From NCBI GenBank assembly GCA_029204045.2, contig CM055066.1, positions 14,146,484 to 14,210,483 of the forward strand: a stretch of 64,000 nt of DNA, in the 5' to 3' direction. Of this stretch, positions 1-9,900 are shown one piece after another. Within the stretch, counting starts at the first letter, position 1. Each line of letters starts with the position of its first letter. Made by a program: the position numbers and the translations under genes. Source of the DNA: Tillandsia leiboldiana. Lineage: Eukaryota > Streptophyta > Magnoliopsida > Poales > Bromeliaceae. Below the pieces are notes generated by a model. That model was not told where the DNA came from. It searched no databases and saw only the letters and a program-made list of their open reading frames with translations.

Positions 1-1852
1 GGGATTGGATATCCCAATGTTATGTTATCTTGGATTGTCGAGAGAGGACAATGACCCTCCGTGGGCCCGGTCAGGAGGAGTATGTTTATAGAGGGTGCTA
101 GAGCACGACAGAGGATGAGTCGTGGTCGTATCGCTTTGTTAGCAACGGTAGAGGAGGTGCCTACGGCGGCACCGGGACTAAGGAATATCTTTATCGCCCG
201 TGAGATCCCGAGCGAGAGTCTACCAGATCTGATTTTGAAGCCGCCGTTTTGTGAGATTGAGATCGAGATTGTGATCGACGTGGTTTTGGAAACCACGCCG
301 ACTTCGGCAGCACCTCTTGGAGTATCACCGTGAGACAGAGAGAGAGAGCTGATAGCGCAGTTGCGGGATTTGAGGGATCGAGAGGTCTGTGTGACCTAGT
401 ACCATGTCGTGGGAATACGACAGTGAGGATCAGAGAGATTGATATTTTGGATATGTGCCACACCGTTGATACACGGTGGTGATGCCATGCCGTTGGTATA
501 CGACAGTGATGCCACGTTGTGGGTACACAACGGTGAGGGTTCTATGATGGTTCGAGCACAGACAAAGTTGGAGTGTATTCCGGCAGATGCCCCTTTGAGA
601 AATTGATAGCTTTATGGAACCATACGGTCGAGGGCTGTGCCCAGATAGTGTTCTGAACCCGATAGGAGCATTATGAGTTACAGCGCGGTCAAGTGGATTG
701 ACTAAGGCCCTGCCGCCATTTGGGTTTGAGGAATTGAGTGTTCCAGCTGTGTTTGGACGGGTTGGTAGTAGTACCCGTCGTGGGTATTTGGAATTATTTT
801 CGAGGTGACATAGAGCATGAGGAGCACTTGAGGATAGTGCTGCAACTTCTAACAGAGAAGAAGTTGCTGCCAAGTTGAGAGAGTTGTGCTTTGACTTCGG
901 AAGGTTCTGTGGTTAGGCCTTGTGTTTACCGCTGCAAGGGTGACAGTGGACCCAATGAGGAGTGATGGTGTTCGGGAATTAGCCTAAGCCTATGTTAGTG
1001 ACAGAGGTCAGAGGCTTTTGGTCTAAGCAAGGCCAGTATAGCTTGGAAGAGAGATAAGCTGAGAAGGATACCAGCATTGATATAGATTTTGCTAGTGATA
1101 AAGAGAGAACTGAGTTATCTATAGACCCTTGAACCTGGAGTACTTGGCTTTCTCGGGAGGATTTTTGGTTGAGGCAACGCCGGTGGACAGAGTTATTGGA
1201 GCTGTAGGATGGAGCTGGTAGTATTATCTCGGCGAGGACATTATGGTCAGGTACCCCTTGTCTAGGCGAGCTGTGCAACCTTGGAATGAGGTGATCGAAT
1301 CAGTGGATGCCACATTTGGAACTTGGAATTGAGAGTTAGGGGTTGAGCGTTGTTCCAGATGTTGGAAATTTTCCCCTGTGGGTGGATGTGAGAGTTGTAT
1401 TGGTGGAACTTGAGTATTTTAGTTGCTAAGGAGCAACGGAGGTTATGTGCCGATTGGAGGCTTGGAGTTTGGATTGGAAATCATGATTTTGGAGGCCACT
1501 ATCCGCAGGGATACGTGGAATTGAGTTTGCGCGGGGAGCTTGGTCCGCGAATGTTTATCTGGCTGGGAGAAGTATATTTGATTCCCTCGCATGTTTTGGA
1601 TTCACTTCCTTGGAATTGGACGAGGATTTGGTTATCAGGAGCAACCGATGCATATTCTTGCTTGTAAGGCAGAAGAGTTATGCAGTCGAGTTATACCTTG
1701 AGCAATGGTCCCGTGGAGCTTTTGTTGAGAGAAAGACCATTTGAGAGCCTAAGGATGAGTTGAGTATTCCTGTTCCTATTTGATTGAGACACCCTCCTGA
1801 GTTATGGATTTATTCTGGTTTCGAGGACGAAACCTTTTTAAGGAGGGGAGAG
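1..1852 (+). pseudogene. Decayed gag-pol interior of element A (Ty3/gypsy), 3' part
   Basis: This is the 3' half of a Del/Tekay-like internal region, cut by the window start. Around 85-330 the conceptual product (ARARQRMSRG, LATVEEVPTAA, EIVIDVV) matches the protease-to-RT linker of the K polyprotein (ARARRMMSRG, LATVVEVPTAA, EFVIDVV). Around 680-880 there are RT remnants (GLTKALPP-like, then EHEEHLRIVLQLL-like). Around 1240-1275 there is a remnant of the RNase H tail (ALSRRAVQ-like). Stops and frameshifts break every frame, so it cannot encode an enzyme. The same decayed pieces occur in element J (54.9-55.3 kb and 59.3-60.7 kb), so A and J are one family. A polypurine tract at 1840-1852 joins it to its 3' LTR. 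Confidence 0.85.
1840..1852 (+). other. Polypurine tract of element A
   Basis: The purine run AAGGAGGGGAGAG lies directly before the TGTAGAG start of LTR A. The same run precedes the LTR start of element J at 60746-60758. By analogy with other LTR elements it primes plus-strand DNA synthesis. Confidence 0.8.
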
Positions 1853-2515
1853 TGTAGAGTACTGGGACTTTGTAGAGTGCACCGACCTCACGAGATGGCG
1901 TGGTGCGGGGAAATCGCTTGAGCGTGTTCCATTTGTGCTTACAGTTGAGATCGGATTTGGTTCGGATCGGCGTGGAAGCCCTCGGGATGAAAAGTGAGTT
2001 AGCAGCGTCGAAACTTGGAAGCCCAGTTTGAATCAGTGATTTTGGGGCATTGTGTACTTGTAGAGTACTGGTTTGGATATAGTACTGACTCCGCCGTGGT
2101 GCGCGGGAAAAGTGGAAAGTGTTGGAACATGCGTATTTTCAGGTTTGGCGGAGTTCGGGAGGTTTCGGACTGGGGGGGAGGCCCGTAGGCGAAAAGTGAG
2201 TTAGAGTTGGAAATTAAAGGATTGATTGATTCAAGTAATTGATGGTAACCCGCTTTGGAGCTGAGAAGAGAAACGAGAAGAAGCGAGAAAAGAATCCAAG
2301 CGAGGATTTTCTTGTGAGAGCACCGGATTGTCGTACTGAGCACACCGACTCCACAGTTGAGCTTTCTGAGTGGGAAAAGCTTTGGTCATGTGTACTTTAT
2401 GGTTATAGTGGGGTTCGGGAGATTTCAGAGTGATGCGGAAGCTTCCGGGGCATAAAGTGAGTTGTCGGCGAGGATTATGGAGTTTCAGAGTTCGGTTTTG
2501 GCTTTGGAGGCTTGA

Positions 2516-2626
2516 GTTCCGGAACACAAGCTTGAGTTCCGGAACTGAGCATTGTGTTCCGGAACACAAGCTTGAGTTCCGGAACTAAATGGTTTAGTAC
2601 CGGTACCCAGTTTGGGGTACCCGTAC
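2516..2626. repeat. Array of decameric palindromes on a 20-bp register (LTR A)
   Basis: Four perfect GTTCCGGAAC palindromes start at 2516, 2536, 2556 and 2576. GTACCGGTAC follows at 2597 and an imperfect GTACCCGTAC at 2617. The spacing is 20-21 bp, about two helical turns, upstream of the LTR TATA-like box. Related clusters lie at 19018-19281 and 29950-30186. I infer binding sites for a dimeric protein; no factor is identified. Confidence 0.8.
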
Positions 2627-2725
2627 TCAGCACCTCTGGGAGCTTAATTAAGCAGGTTTGGATATTTTTGAGTGAGGGCACTTTGGACTTTTCACCTCCC
2701 AAGAGTTTTACCCCTCGCCACCCTC

Positions 2726-2732
2726 TATATAT
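2726..2732 (+). promoter_or_regulatory. Putative TATA box of LTR A
   Basis: TATATAT lies in a pyrimidine-rich context (CCCTC before it, GAGCCC after it). It is followed 30-100 bp downstream by a GA-rich leader typical of the start of the R region. Confidence 0.55.
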
Positions 2733-3635
2733 GAGCCCTCCAACCCTACCTTCTTCTCCACGACAGAGAGAAAGAAAAGGGAGAAAGCAAGGAAAAGAAA
2801 AGAGAAGAAGAGAAAGAGAGTGAGAAAGATTGAGAGTAGAGTGGCTGTGGGTTTTTGGGTGGTGTGTTCTTCGCGCCGAGGCTTCGGATACCGTTTGCGA
2901 GCGCGTTGGAGAGCGCGACCGATTTGTGGAGAGCTCGGAAGGCTTGCGCGCGGACACCGTACGGAGGTTAGTATTGTGCATTCCGAGTTTTTGGATTTCG
3001 GCTTTTCTTCGGATTTTCGGTTTCGGACAGAGATGGATTTCGAGCTTAGGATGGATTAATTCCATCTTTTTCTTCTTCCCTGTGATGAGAGGGTGCGGCG
3101 GAGTGCTGTCCAGGCCGCGTGGAGCGCGCGCGAGTACCCTACGCACTGTGCGGAGCCGCAGCGTAGCACGGGCAGTATGCGCAGGTGAGCCGACAGTTTG
3201 GATTTTTTGTTGACCGCGGGTAGATCGAGCGCTGTTGGAGCATCCTAGAGGCCACTGGAGGGTGCTATTAGCTTTCGGGATTTTTCTGGACACCCGGCAG
3301 AGGTGTGCACTGTAGTGTCCCTGGTTCCCCTGTGGTTTTTCCCCTGTTACGGGGTGTGGAACACCTGTCAGGGGTGTGTGGGGCCCCAACATGTCAAAGT
3401 GATGTGTTGTTTGGACTCAGAGAGGATTTGGGAACAAGCCTGACCTTCGGCTGCCTTTTCCGAATTTTAGGAGTGGAATCAGGCTAAGCGGAGGCCGTAT
3501 TTGGATTCAGCGCGGAAAAACGCTTGAAAACGGCTATTTATTTGTATTTTTCGGAGTCCGGATGCCCAAAAACGGACCCCCCCGAAGTTTTCTGCGCAAA
3601 ATGGTGCATGGGGGGAGCCGTGGACCACCCCGGGA

Positions 3636-4105
3636 CATGTGGCAGCCTCTTATTGGGCCGGCGCGCCACTCTCGGTCCACGGGATGGGCCGCCGGTGCAC
3701 GGTGGACCGGCGGGCCACGTGGTGGGCTTCCGTTGGACCGGCGCAGCACGCGCGGCGCATGGAACAAGCGCGGGCAGCGCGGGCAGGTCGGGCAGGCTGG
3801 GGCAGCGGCGTGGCGCACGGTGCACCGGGGCGCGCCACGTGGCGGCCCCGGGTTGGCGGGCGTACGTGCGCGCGGCGCACCTGCAGGCGCGCGCCTGCGG
3901 CCGTACGCGCACGCGCTGCAGGCGTGCAGGCGGCGCGCAGCGGCCGCCGGCGAGTGTGTCGGGCGGGAAAAGGGGGGGGACACGTGGCGCCACGCCATAG
4001 GCGGGCGCCACCCACCCCGCCGCCCCCGCAGGGGGCACGTGGCCGCGCCCGGTTCGCCGGGCGCGCTGTCCCCTGTGCGGGGGACACGTGTCGGACGCCA
4101 AGCGG
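3636..4105 (-). promoter_or_regulatory. Array of ERSE-like sites (CCAAT-N9-CCACG pattern) in U3 of 5' LTR K
   Basis: Read on the + strand, six CACGTGGC-type boxes start at 3636 (CATGTGGC), 3716, 3836, 3981, 4036 and 4085. Each is followed exactly 8 nt later by ATTGG or a degraded form (ATTGG, GTTGG, GTTGG, ATAGG, GTTCG, AGCGG). On the other strand this is CCAAT-N9-CCACG, the ER-stress response element bound in known systems by NF-Y plus a bZIP factor. In this LTR the site at 3638-3656 has one mismatch, where the box carries T in place of C. The copy in the 3' LTR (12049-12067) is exact. Confidence 0.65.
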
Positions 4106-4199
4106 GTCGGACCAAAATTCGGTCCGACCGGGATCCCGTGCGGGATGGGCCGAGTGTCGGCCGAATTAGTGTGCGGGCCCGAAATCGGGCCCAAAAGAA

Positions 4200-4211
4200 T
4201 CGGGCGCCCGA
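4200..4211. promoter_or_regulatory. 12-bp palindrome TCGGGCGCCCGA upstream of TATA
   Basis: A perfect palindrome ends 44 nt before the K TATA box. The same 12-mer lies 44 nt upstream of the minus-strand TATA in LTR H (41117-41128), and two longer copies lie in region D (29245-29260 and 29391-29406). Confidence 0.6.
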
Positions 4212-4255
4212 ATCTTAGGACACAGATGGAATTTTTCCATTTGTTCCTTTGGGCC

Positions 4256-4264
4256 TATAAATAG
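4256..4264 (+). promoter_or_regulatory. TATA box of 5' LTR K
   Basis: TATAAATAG follows GGGCC and precedes a CCTCCCCTCC pyrimidine tract and a GAGAGA leader. The 3' LTR has the same box at 12668-12676. This is the probable core promoter for the genomic RNA. Confidence 0.8.
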
Positions 4265-6260
4265 CCTCCCCTCCCCTCCTTTTCTATTCTTTTTCGAGAG
4301 ATAGAGAGAGAAAGGGAGAGAGTGCACTTTAGCAAACTTGTTCCCCTCCTCATTTTCTACGTCGTGGTGCGTTCCCAGATTTTTCGGAGACTCGACTGCG
4401 GCGTTTCGGATTTTACAGTGTGCCTCGGTTTTCCCCCATTTTGGCCCGTTTTCGTCGCATTTCAGTCCGGGGAGTCCCCTGCGCAGTACAGGAGTCCTTT
4501 TTCGACGATGTCTTCGCCGGTGTTTTCCTGAGAGGTAGGGCTTCGTTTTTCGTGCTGGTGATTTTTCTGGATTCCGCAAGTTTGGCATGGTTCCCCAGGT
4601 GATTTGACCCCCTCTTTTGCTGTTTGGGTGTTTGGACAGCGGTACCTTCGACGAATTGTTTCTCGGCGTAGGAATATCAGATCGAGGCGATTCAATAGTC
4701 GATTTTGGGCTAGTTTTCGTAGGGAACGTGCTTGTATTTTTCTTGGAATTTCCTGAGATTTATTTCGAGGTGAAAATCATTGTTTTCTCAGTGTACAGTG
4801 TGCAGTTTTTCTTCACAGTTGATGTTTGGATTACCACCTTGCCGAATTTATAACTTGACTTACCGAACTCAGTTTTGGGCGTACAAGGTAGCGTTACGAA
4901 GCTATCGACGCGAGGATCACTGTGATATTTTTCTGGGATTTTTCTGGGCACTTTATGCAGGTGATAATTTAACAGTTTTGGGACTGTTGTTGTATGTTTC
5001 TATAAGAGCGTTATTTGGGAACTTAAGTGAGTTTAGTGGACTTTGTATTGTGCCAGGAGTGTTACGGGTGCACTGTACTTGTTGGGGCACAGGATTGGAG
5101 TTTTTGGTATTTTCAGCTGTACGGACCCGGACAGTTAGCGCTTCAGGTGGGTGGTTGTGTACTCCTCTCCTTTGGTATGCCCACTAGGAACATCAGAGTG
5201 TTCCCTCGTTTTTGGGGCCCAAAGTATTGTTAGTAACCTTGCATGCTCTAGGAAACTAGTTATTGGTTGTTTGATCTTTGATAAATTGTTGTTAGATTTA
5301 TCACTTTATTTAATCGCTTAATTATTCTGGACTGCATGTTTAGGGGCAGAATAGTAATGGAGGACTGCAAAATTGATGATTATTCATATGAGACTGTCAC
5401 CTTAGCTTATGTCACTCTAAACTGATTATTCTTGGAAAATGGACAAAATATTGGGACAATGCATGTTTTAAACTGGTCATCTTTTTACTGCTACACTATC
5501 ATTTGGGACTTGACTTAGGAGAAACCATGCTTTTATTCTTTTCTTTCTCCTATTTATTCTAGACTTGAGACATAGTTGCTCGGGTTCGAGCGGGGGTTGG
5601 ATAGTGTAGTCAGGTGCTGGGGATTTGGGACAGGTTGGGCTTCTGACAGGGTGTTGCGGCGACCACGGATCTTGGGTGGTCGACCGGGTTATACTATTGC
5701 ATCAGATTGGGTGATGGGGATCGGACTATCTTTTGTGGAAGGTTTTTCCCACTTGATTGAGTCATGATCCGGTCCTGCTATATCAGGTTACTTGTGGTTA
5801 CTTACTTTACTCGTGTGGGTCGCTCCCCTCGAGTGCCACTCCGGAGTGTGCGTCAGACAGACTTTGAGTCCTTGAGACTCCTTTGCTTCGGTGTTATGCA
5901 TAGGCTGGCATACCCGTTGCGGCAGGCAGAGCAGGCAGTACCAGTGTCCACTGGTGGTCGGATTGGGTTATCTTGGCAGGCTTCTAGATACTGATGCATA
6001 CTTTACCGTCCGTATGAGCGTGACATGTAGAGGCATATTAGGGGTAGTACTCATCAGTTGTCACACTTAGCTTTTCCCCCTGTTTCTCCTCTTTTTGCCT
6101 CTGGTTGACCTGGTGGGCATATCTGAGCTGAGGCTTTACCCACTAGGGAAGGTTACTGTTTATAGTAGTACTTACCCCCATTGTCTTTCCTTGTTTCTTT
6201 TTCCCCCTTGTTTTGCAGAGTCCTCTGCGGGAGTTGCTGGGCCGTCAGCAACTGATCGAG

Positions 6261-6539
6261 GTAAGAGGATTGCGGACTAGATAGCGAGCCACCTGAGGGT
6301 TGTAGCTGGAGATTTTGGGTACCTGGTCTTCTCAGACATCTTTTGTTTATTTTCTTTTTGGGGTCTGGCTTGTGGCTAGCTTTATGTACTTTTGTGGTGA
6401 GCTGGGAGAGGTGTTGTATTTATTTTTTTCACAGTTGTACTTGTTACTTCCAGCTTCTGTCTGAGATACTGTAGTTTATTTCAGCTCTGACTTTATGCTC
6501 ATTTATTATTATCTCTTATATCTGAGCAGGTTACCGACG
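6261..6539 (+). other. Intron-like segment in the LTR K leader (predicted)
   Basis: A good donor (GATCGAG|GTAAG) at 6260/6261 faces a good acceptor (pyrimidine/T-rich run, then CTGAGCAG|G) at 6539/6540, 279 nt apart. A further acceptor-like site (TTGTTTTGCAG) ends at 6218, which would define a 42-nt exon (6219-6260). Solo LTR I (GTAAG, GAGCAG), B (GTAAG, GAGTAG) and the A and J LTRs (GTGAG) keep similar junctions, while H has a degraded donor. Splicing is inferred from sequence only. Confidence 0.4.
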
Positions 6540-6627
6540 CTTCGTGTATATGGGAAATACCGCATGCACGGCGGATCTGTAGACGGGCCCGGGTTCTGGT
6601 TTACACCCGGGGCGTGACAGATTAAGT

Positions 6628-6639
6628 TGGTATCAGAGC
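6628..6639 (+). other. Primer-binding site of element K (tRNA-iMet type)
   Basis: TGGTATCAGAGC lies 8 nt after the LTR end and matches the 3' end complement of plant initiator tRNA-Met, as in many plant LTR elements. The same site recurs at 37533, 53201 and, on the minus strand, at 16917-16929 and 43671-43683. Confidence 0.95.
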
Positions 6640-6912
6640 TTAGGGATAGGTCAGTTGGGACTTAGGAAACCCTAGGCTTTTGGACAGACCCTAGGATGAT
6701 AGGGCGTGAGTGGCGTGACATTTTGCGAAAGTCGGTGATTTTTATAGTTGACTTTTCCTGTGAGTGAAGAGGGATCGACATAACCTATTTCTGTTGGACC
6801 ATTATGTTGGCTGTAGACAACATAAGGTTACAGAAATAGGAGGATGTCTTTTGACTTTCGCTAGATTGGGTCGTGTGGGGTTTCGTTGCTAATGTTGGTT
6901 TCTTGTGGCAGG

Positions 6913-9900
6913 ATGCCTCCTCGACGCCGGATGCCTGCTCGGGGTACTCCTTCACCCCCTGACGAGCCAGAGCAGTCCAGACCCTCTGAGCTTATTGAGT
7001 TGAGGGCCTTGGTGGCCCAGTTGGCGGAGGGACAGCGCCGCCAGGAGCAGAGGATCGACCAGTTGCTTGCCCAGAGAGAGGCACCACCCCCGGCTGTTCC
7101 TGAGGCCCTTGTGCCTCCTGTTGCACCTTCGGTGCCGTCAGCACCATCTTCGAGTAGCGGGGCTCCTGGAGCTATTCAGCCTTTGACTGCGGAGGAGGAG
7201 CAGGACATTGCTGACAAACTCTCCAAGTTTGTTCGGCGGGAACCGCCTAGATTCTCGGGGCGGGATGCACAGCATTGGGAGGTTGGGAGATGGCTTTCAG
7301 CGTTGGTGAAGCTTTTCCGGGACTTTTTCATCGACCCGAGGTACCGAGTGCACATGGCAGTGCAATGTCTGGATGGTGATGCAGATGCTTGGTGGCAGCG
7401 GGTAGAGCCACTGGAGTTTCGGGTTACCCGACAGCTGCCTTGGGAGGAGTTCCGGCGGATGGTGTTGGACACCTATTTTTCGACCAGTGTGAAGAGGAAG
7501 TTGGAGGACGACTTGAAGAATCTGCAGCAGGGCGAGCGAACGGCTCAGACCTATTTCCAAGAGTTCATGGAGTTGCTGAACTGTGTGCCCTTCGTCGCTC
7601 GTGATGGTCCGCACCAGGTAGAGATGTTCGAGGCAGGCCTCCGTCCAGAGATTTACACACTTGTGCATGCCCAGAGATTTCAGACCCTTGAGGCAGCCGC
7701 AGAGCATGCACAGTGGGTGGAGAGGGGTGATCAGGTGGTGGCCAAACGGAGGGCCGCGGTCGCGCAGAGTTCCGACAGGAAGCGACCAGCCCCAGATGAT
7801 GGGGGACAGGCCAGCTCATGGAGACCGCCACGGCCGCCGCAGTCCCAGTCTTACGGCCGTGGGCGTTCGGAGAGGAGGGGGTCTGGTGGACCCCAGAGAC
7901 CGCCGCAGCATCAGCAGCAGAGATCACAGCCGAGGCAGCAGAGATCTCAGCAGCAGTCCTCGAGGCAGCAGCAGCAGGAGCCGAGACAGCCCCGATCTTC
8001 TGACCGATGTATCTTTTGCAGGGGTCAGCATCCGGCGGACACTTGTGACTTGCGTTGGGGGCGATGTTACCGGTGCGGACAGCCGGGACATGTGCGATCT
8101 ACCTGCCCCCTTATTACTTCCTCGGCACCTTCTTCGGCATCGGCTCCATATTCCCCTCAGCAGCAGCGGCCACCAGCTCAGCGGCCTTATGCTCCAGCGA
8201 GCAGGCCATCCACCTCTTACCCTGCGGACTCTCGACCTCCAGCACCGAGTGGGCGGGTGTATACCGCCCAGTTAGCAGATTCTTCAGCGGCAGATCAGGT
8301 GGTGGCAGGTATTATCCTACTCTCTGGTATTAGGACTCGCACTTTATTCGAGACTGGAGCATCTCATTCTTTCATTAGTCGAGCATTTGCATCCCTTCAT
8401 GGTTTAGAGATAGAGTCTTTGTCACATGCATTAGAGGTGCGGATTCCTGATCACATTTTGCATGTCGAGGAGCGTTGTGTGGCATGCCCAGTGCAGTTGG
8501 GGCCTTGGATTTTGCCTGCAGACTTGTTTGTCTTGCAGCAGCTCCAGGATTTTGACCTGGTGCTAGGGATGGATTGGCTGTCACGGTATTCCGCCACTAT
8601 CGACTGCAGAGAGAGGACGGTGACTCTTCGCGAGCCAGGACAGGAGGAGTTCATCTTCAGAGGCTGCCAGAGCACGCTGTTCGCAGCGACCATTTCCTCG
8701 GCTAGAGCTAGGAGGATGATGAGTAGAGGTTGCACTGCCTTTCTGGCCACTGTTGTGGAGGTGCCTACGGCGGCACTGGGACTCGAGGATATCCCTATTG
8801 TCCGCGAGTTCCCAGATGTGTTTCCCCCTGAGTTGACGACAACGCCGCCGGAGAGGGAGATAGAGTTCGTGATTGATGTGGTCCCTGGGACTGCACCAAT
8901 CTCAAAGGCACCCTATAGGATGGCGCCAGCCGAGTTGAGGGAGTTGAAAGCCCAGCTTCAGGATCTTTTAGACAGGGGCTTTATCAGACCCAGTGTATCT
9001 CCGTGGGGAGCGCCTGTATTGTTTGTGAAGAAGAAGGATGGGTCACTTCGGTTGAATAAAGTGACCATCAAGAACAAGTACCCTCTGCCGCGCATCGACG
9101 ATCTCTTTGATCAGCTGCAAGGGTCTTGTGTATTTTCCAAGATTGATCTTCAGTCTGGTTACCACCAATTAAAGGTGAAGGCCGAGGATATTCCTAAGAC
9201 TGCTTTCAGATCACGGTACGGGCATTATGAGTTTACAGTTATGCCGTTTGGATTGACTAATGCCCCTGCCGCCTTTATGGACTTGATGAACAGGATATTT
9301 CGGCCATTCCTGGATCGATTTGTGGTGGTGTTCATAGATGATATCCTGGTTTACTTCCAGAGCGAGGCCGAGCATGAGGAGCACTTGAGGACTGTGCTAC
9401 AACTTCTGCGGGAGAAGAAGTTGTATGCCAAGCTGGCGAAGTGCGAGTTTTGGCTTCGGAAGGTAGCTTTCTTGGGCCATGTGATTTTCGCCGCCGGTGT
9501 AGCTGTAGACCCGGCGAAGATTGAGGCAGTTCGAGATTGGCCCCGACCGACGACTGTATCAGAGGTGCGCAGCTTCATGGGATTAGCTGGTTATTATCGT
9601 CGGTTTGTGGAAGGCTTTGCAAAGCTTTCCACACCCCTCACTCGATTGACGCGTAAAGGGGTTAAGTTTATCTGGAGGGAAGACTGCCAGAGGAGCTTCG
9701 AGGAGCTGAAGGATAGACTGATGACCGCTCCTATCCTTTCCCTCCCTGTTATGGGGAAAGGATACGTGATCTGCAGTGACGCATCACACAGTAGACTCGG
9801 TTGCGTGTTGATGCAGGATGGGAGGGTAATTGCTTATGCATCGAGACAGCTCAAGGATTACGAGAAGAATTACCCTACCCATGATTTGGAGCTCGCTGCC

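Larger units (their letters stand above)
1853..3310 (+). repeat. 3' LTR of element A, first segment (split by element K)
   Basis: The LTR starts with TGTAGAGTAC after a polypurine tract. It continues at 15032-16710 and ends GGGGCGTGACA, giving about 3.1 kb in total. The opening resembles the element J LTRs (49757 and 60759): pyrimidine/purine blocks, a GC-rich stretch, and the GCTTTCGGGA-type sequence next to the K insertion. The segment holds an array of palindromes (2516-2626) and a TATA-like site (2726-2732) followed by a GA-rich leader. Frames here, such as 2830-3213, are GC-rich and not conserved, so I do not call genes. Confidence 0.85.
3311..6619 (+). repeat. 5' LTR of element K
   Basis: The LTR is 3309 bp, from TGTAGTGTCC to GGGGCGTGACA. 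A very GC-rich U3 (about 3600-4210) holds G-box/CCAAT-type sites, then a 12-bp palindrome (4200-4211) and a TATA box (4256-4264). The downstream leader is AT-richer, with several AG|GTGATT/GTGGGT-like junctions and an intron-like segment (6261-6539). The LTR is nearly identical to the one at 11724. Long frames in U3 exist in several frames at once and reflect GC content, not genes. Confidence 0.93.

Noticed and set aside
3538..4218. Overlapping frames of 130-218 codons on both strands in U3 of LTR K (also 11937-12606)
   Set aside because: They occupy several frames at once in very GC-rich DNA, are rich in Arg, Ala, Gly and Pro, have no domain, and overlie the promoter site array.
6886..6912. 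ATG at 6886 as the gag-pol start
   Set aside because: The extra nine residues (MLMLVSCGR) overlap an acceptor-like TTGTGGCAG, and related elements begin at the ATG before PRRR-type residues, equivalent to 6913.
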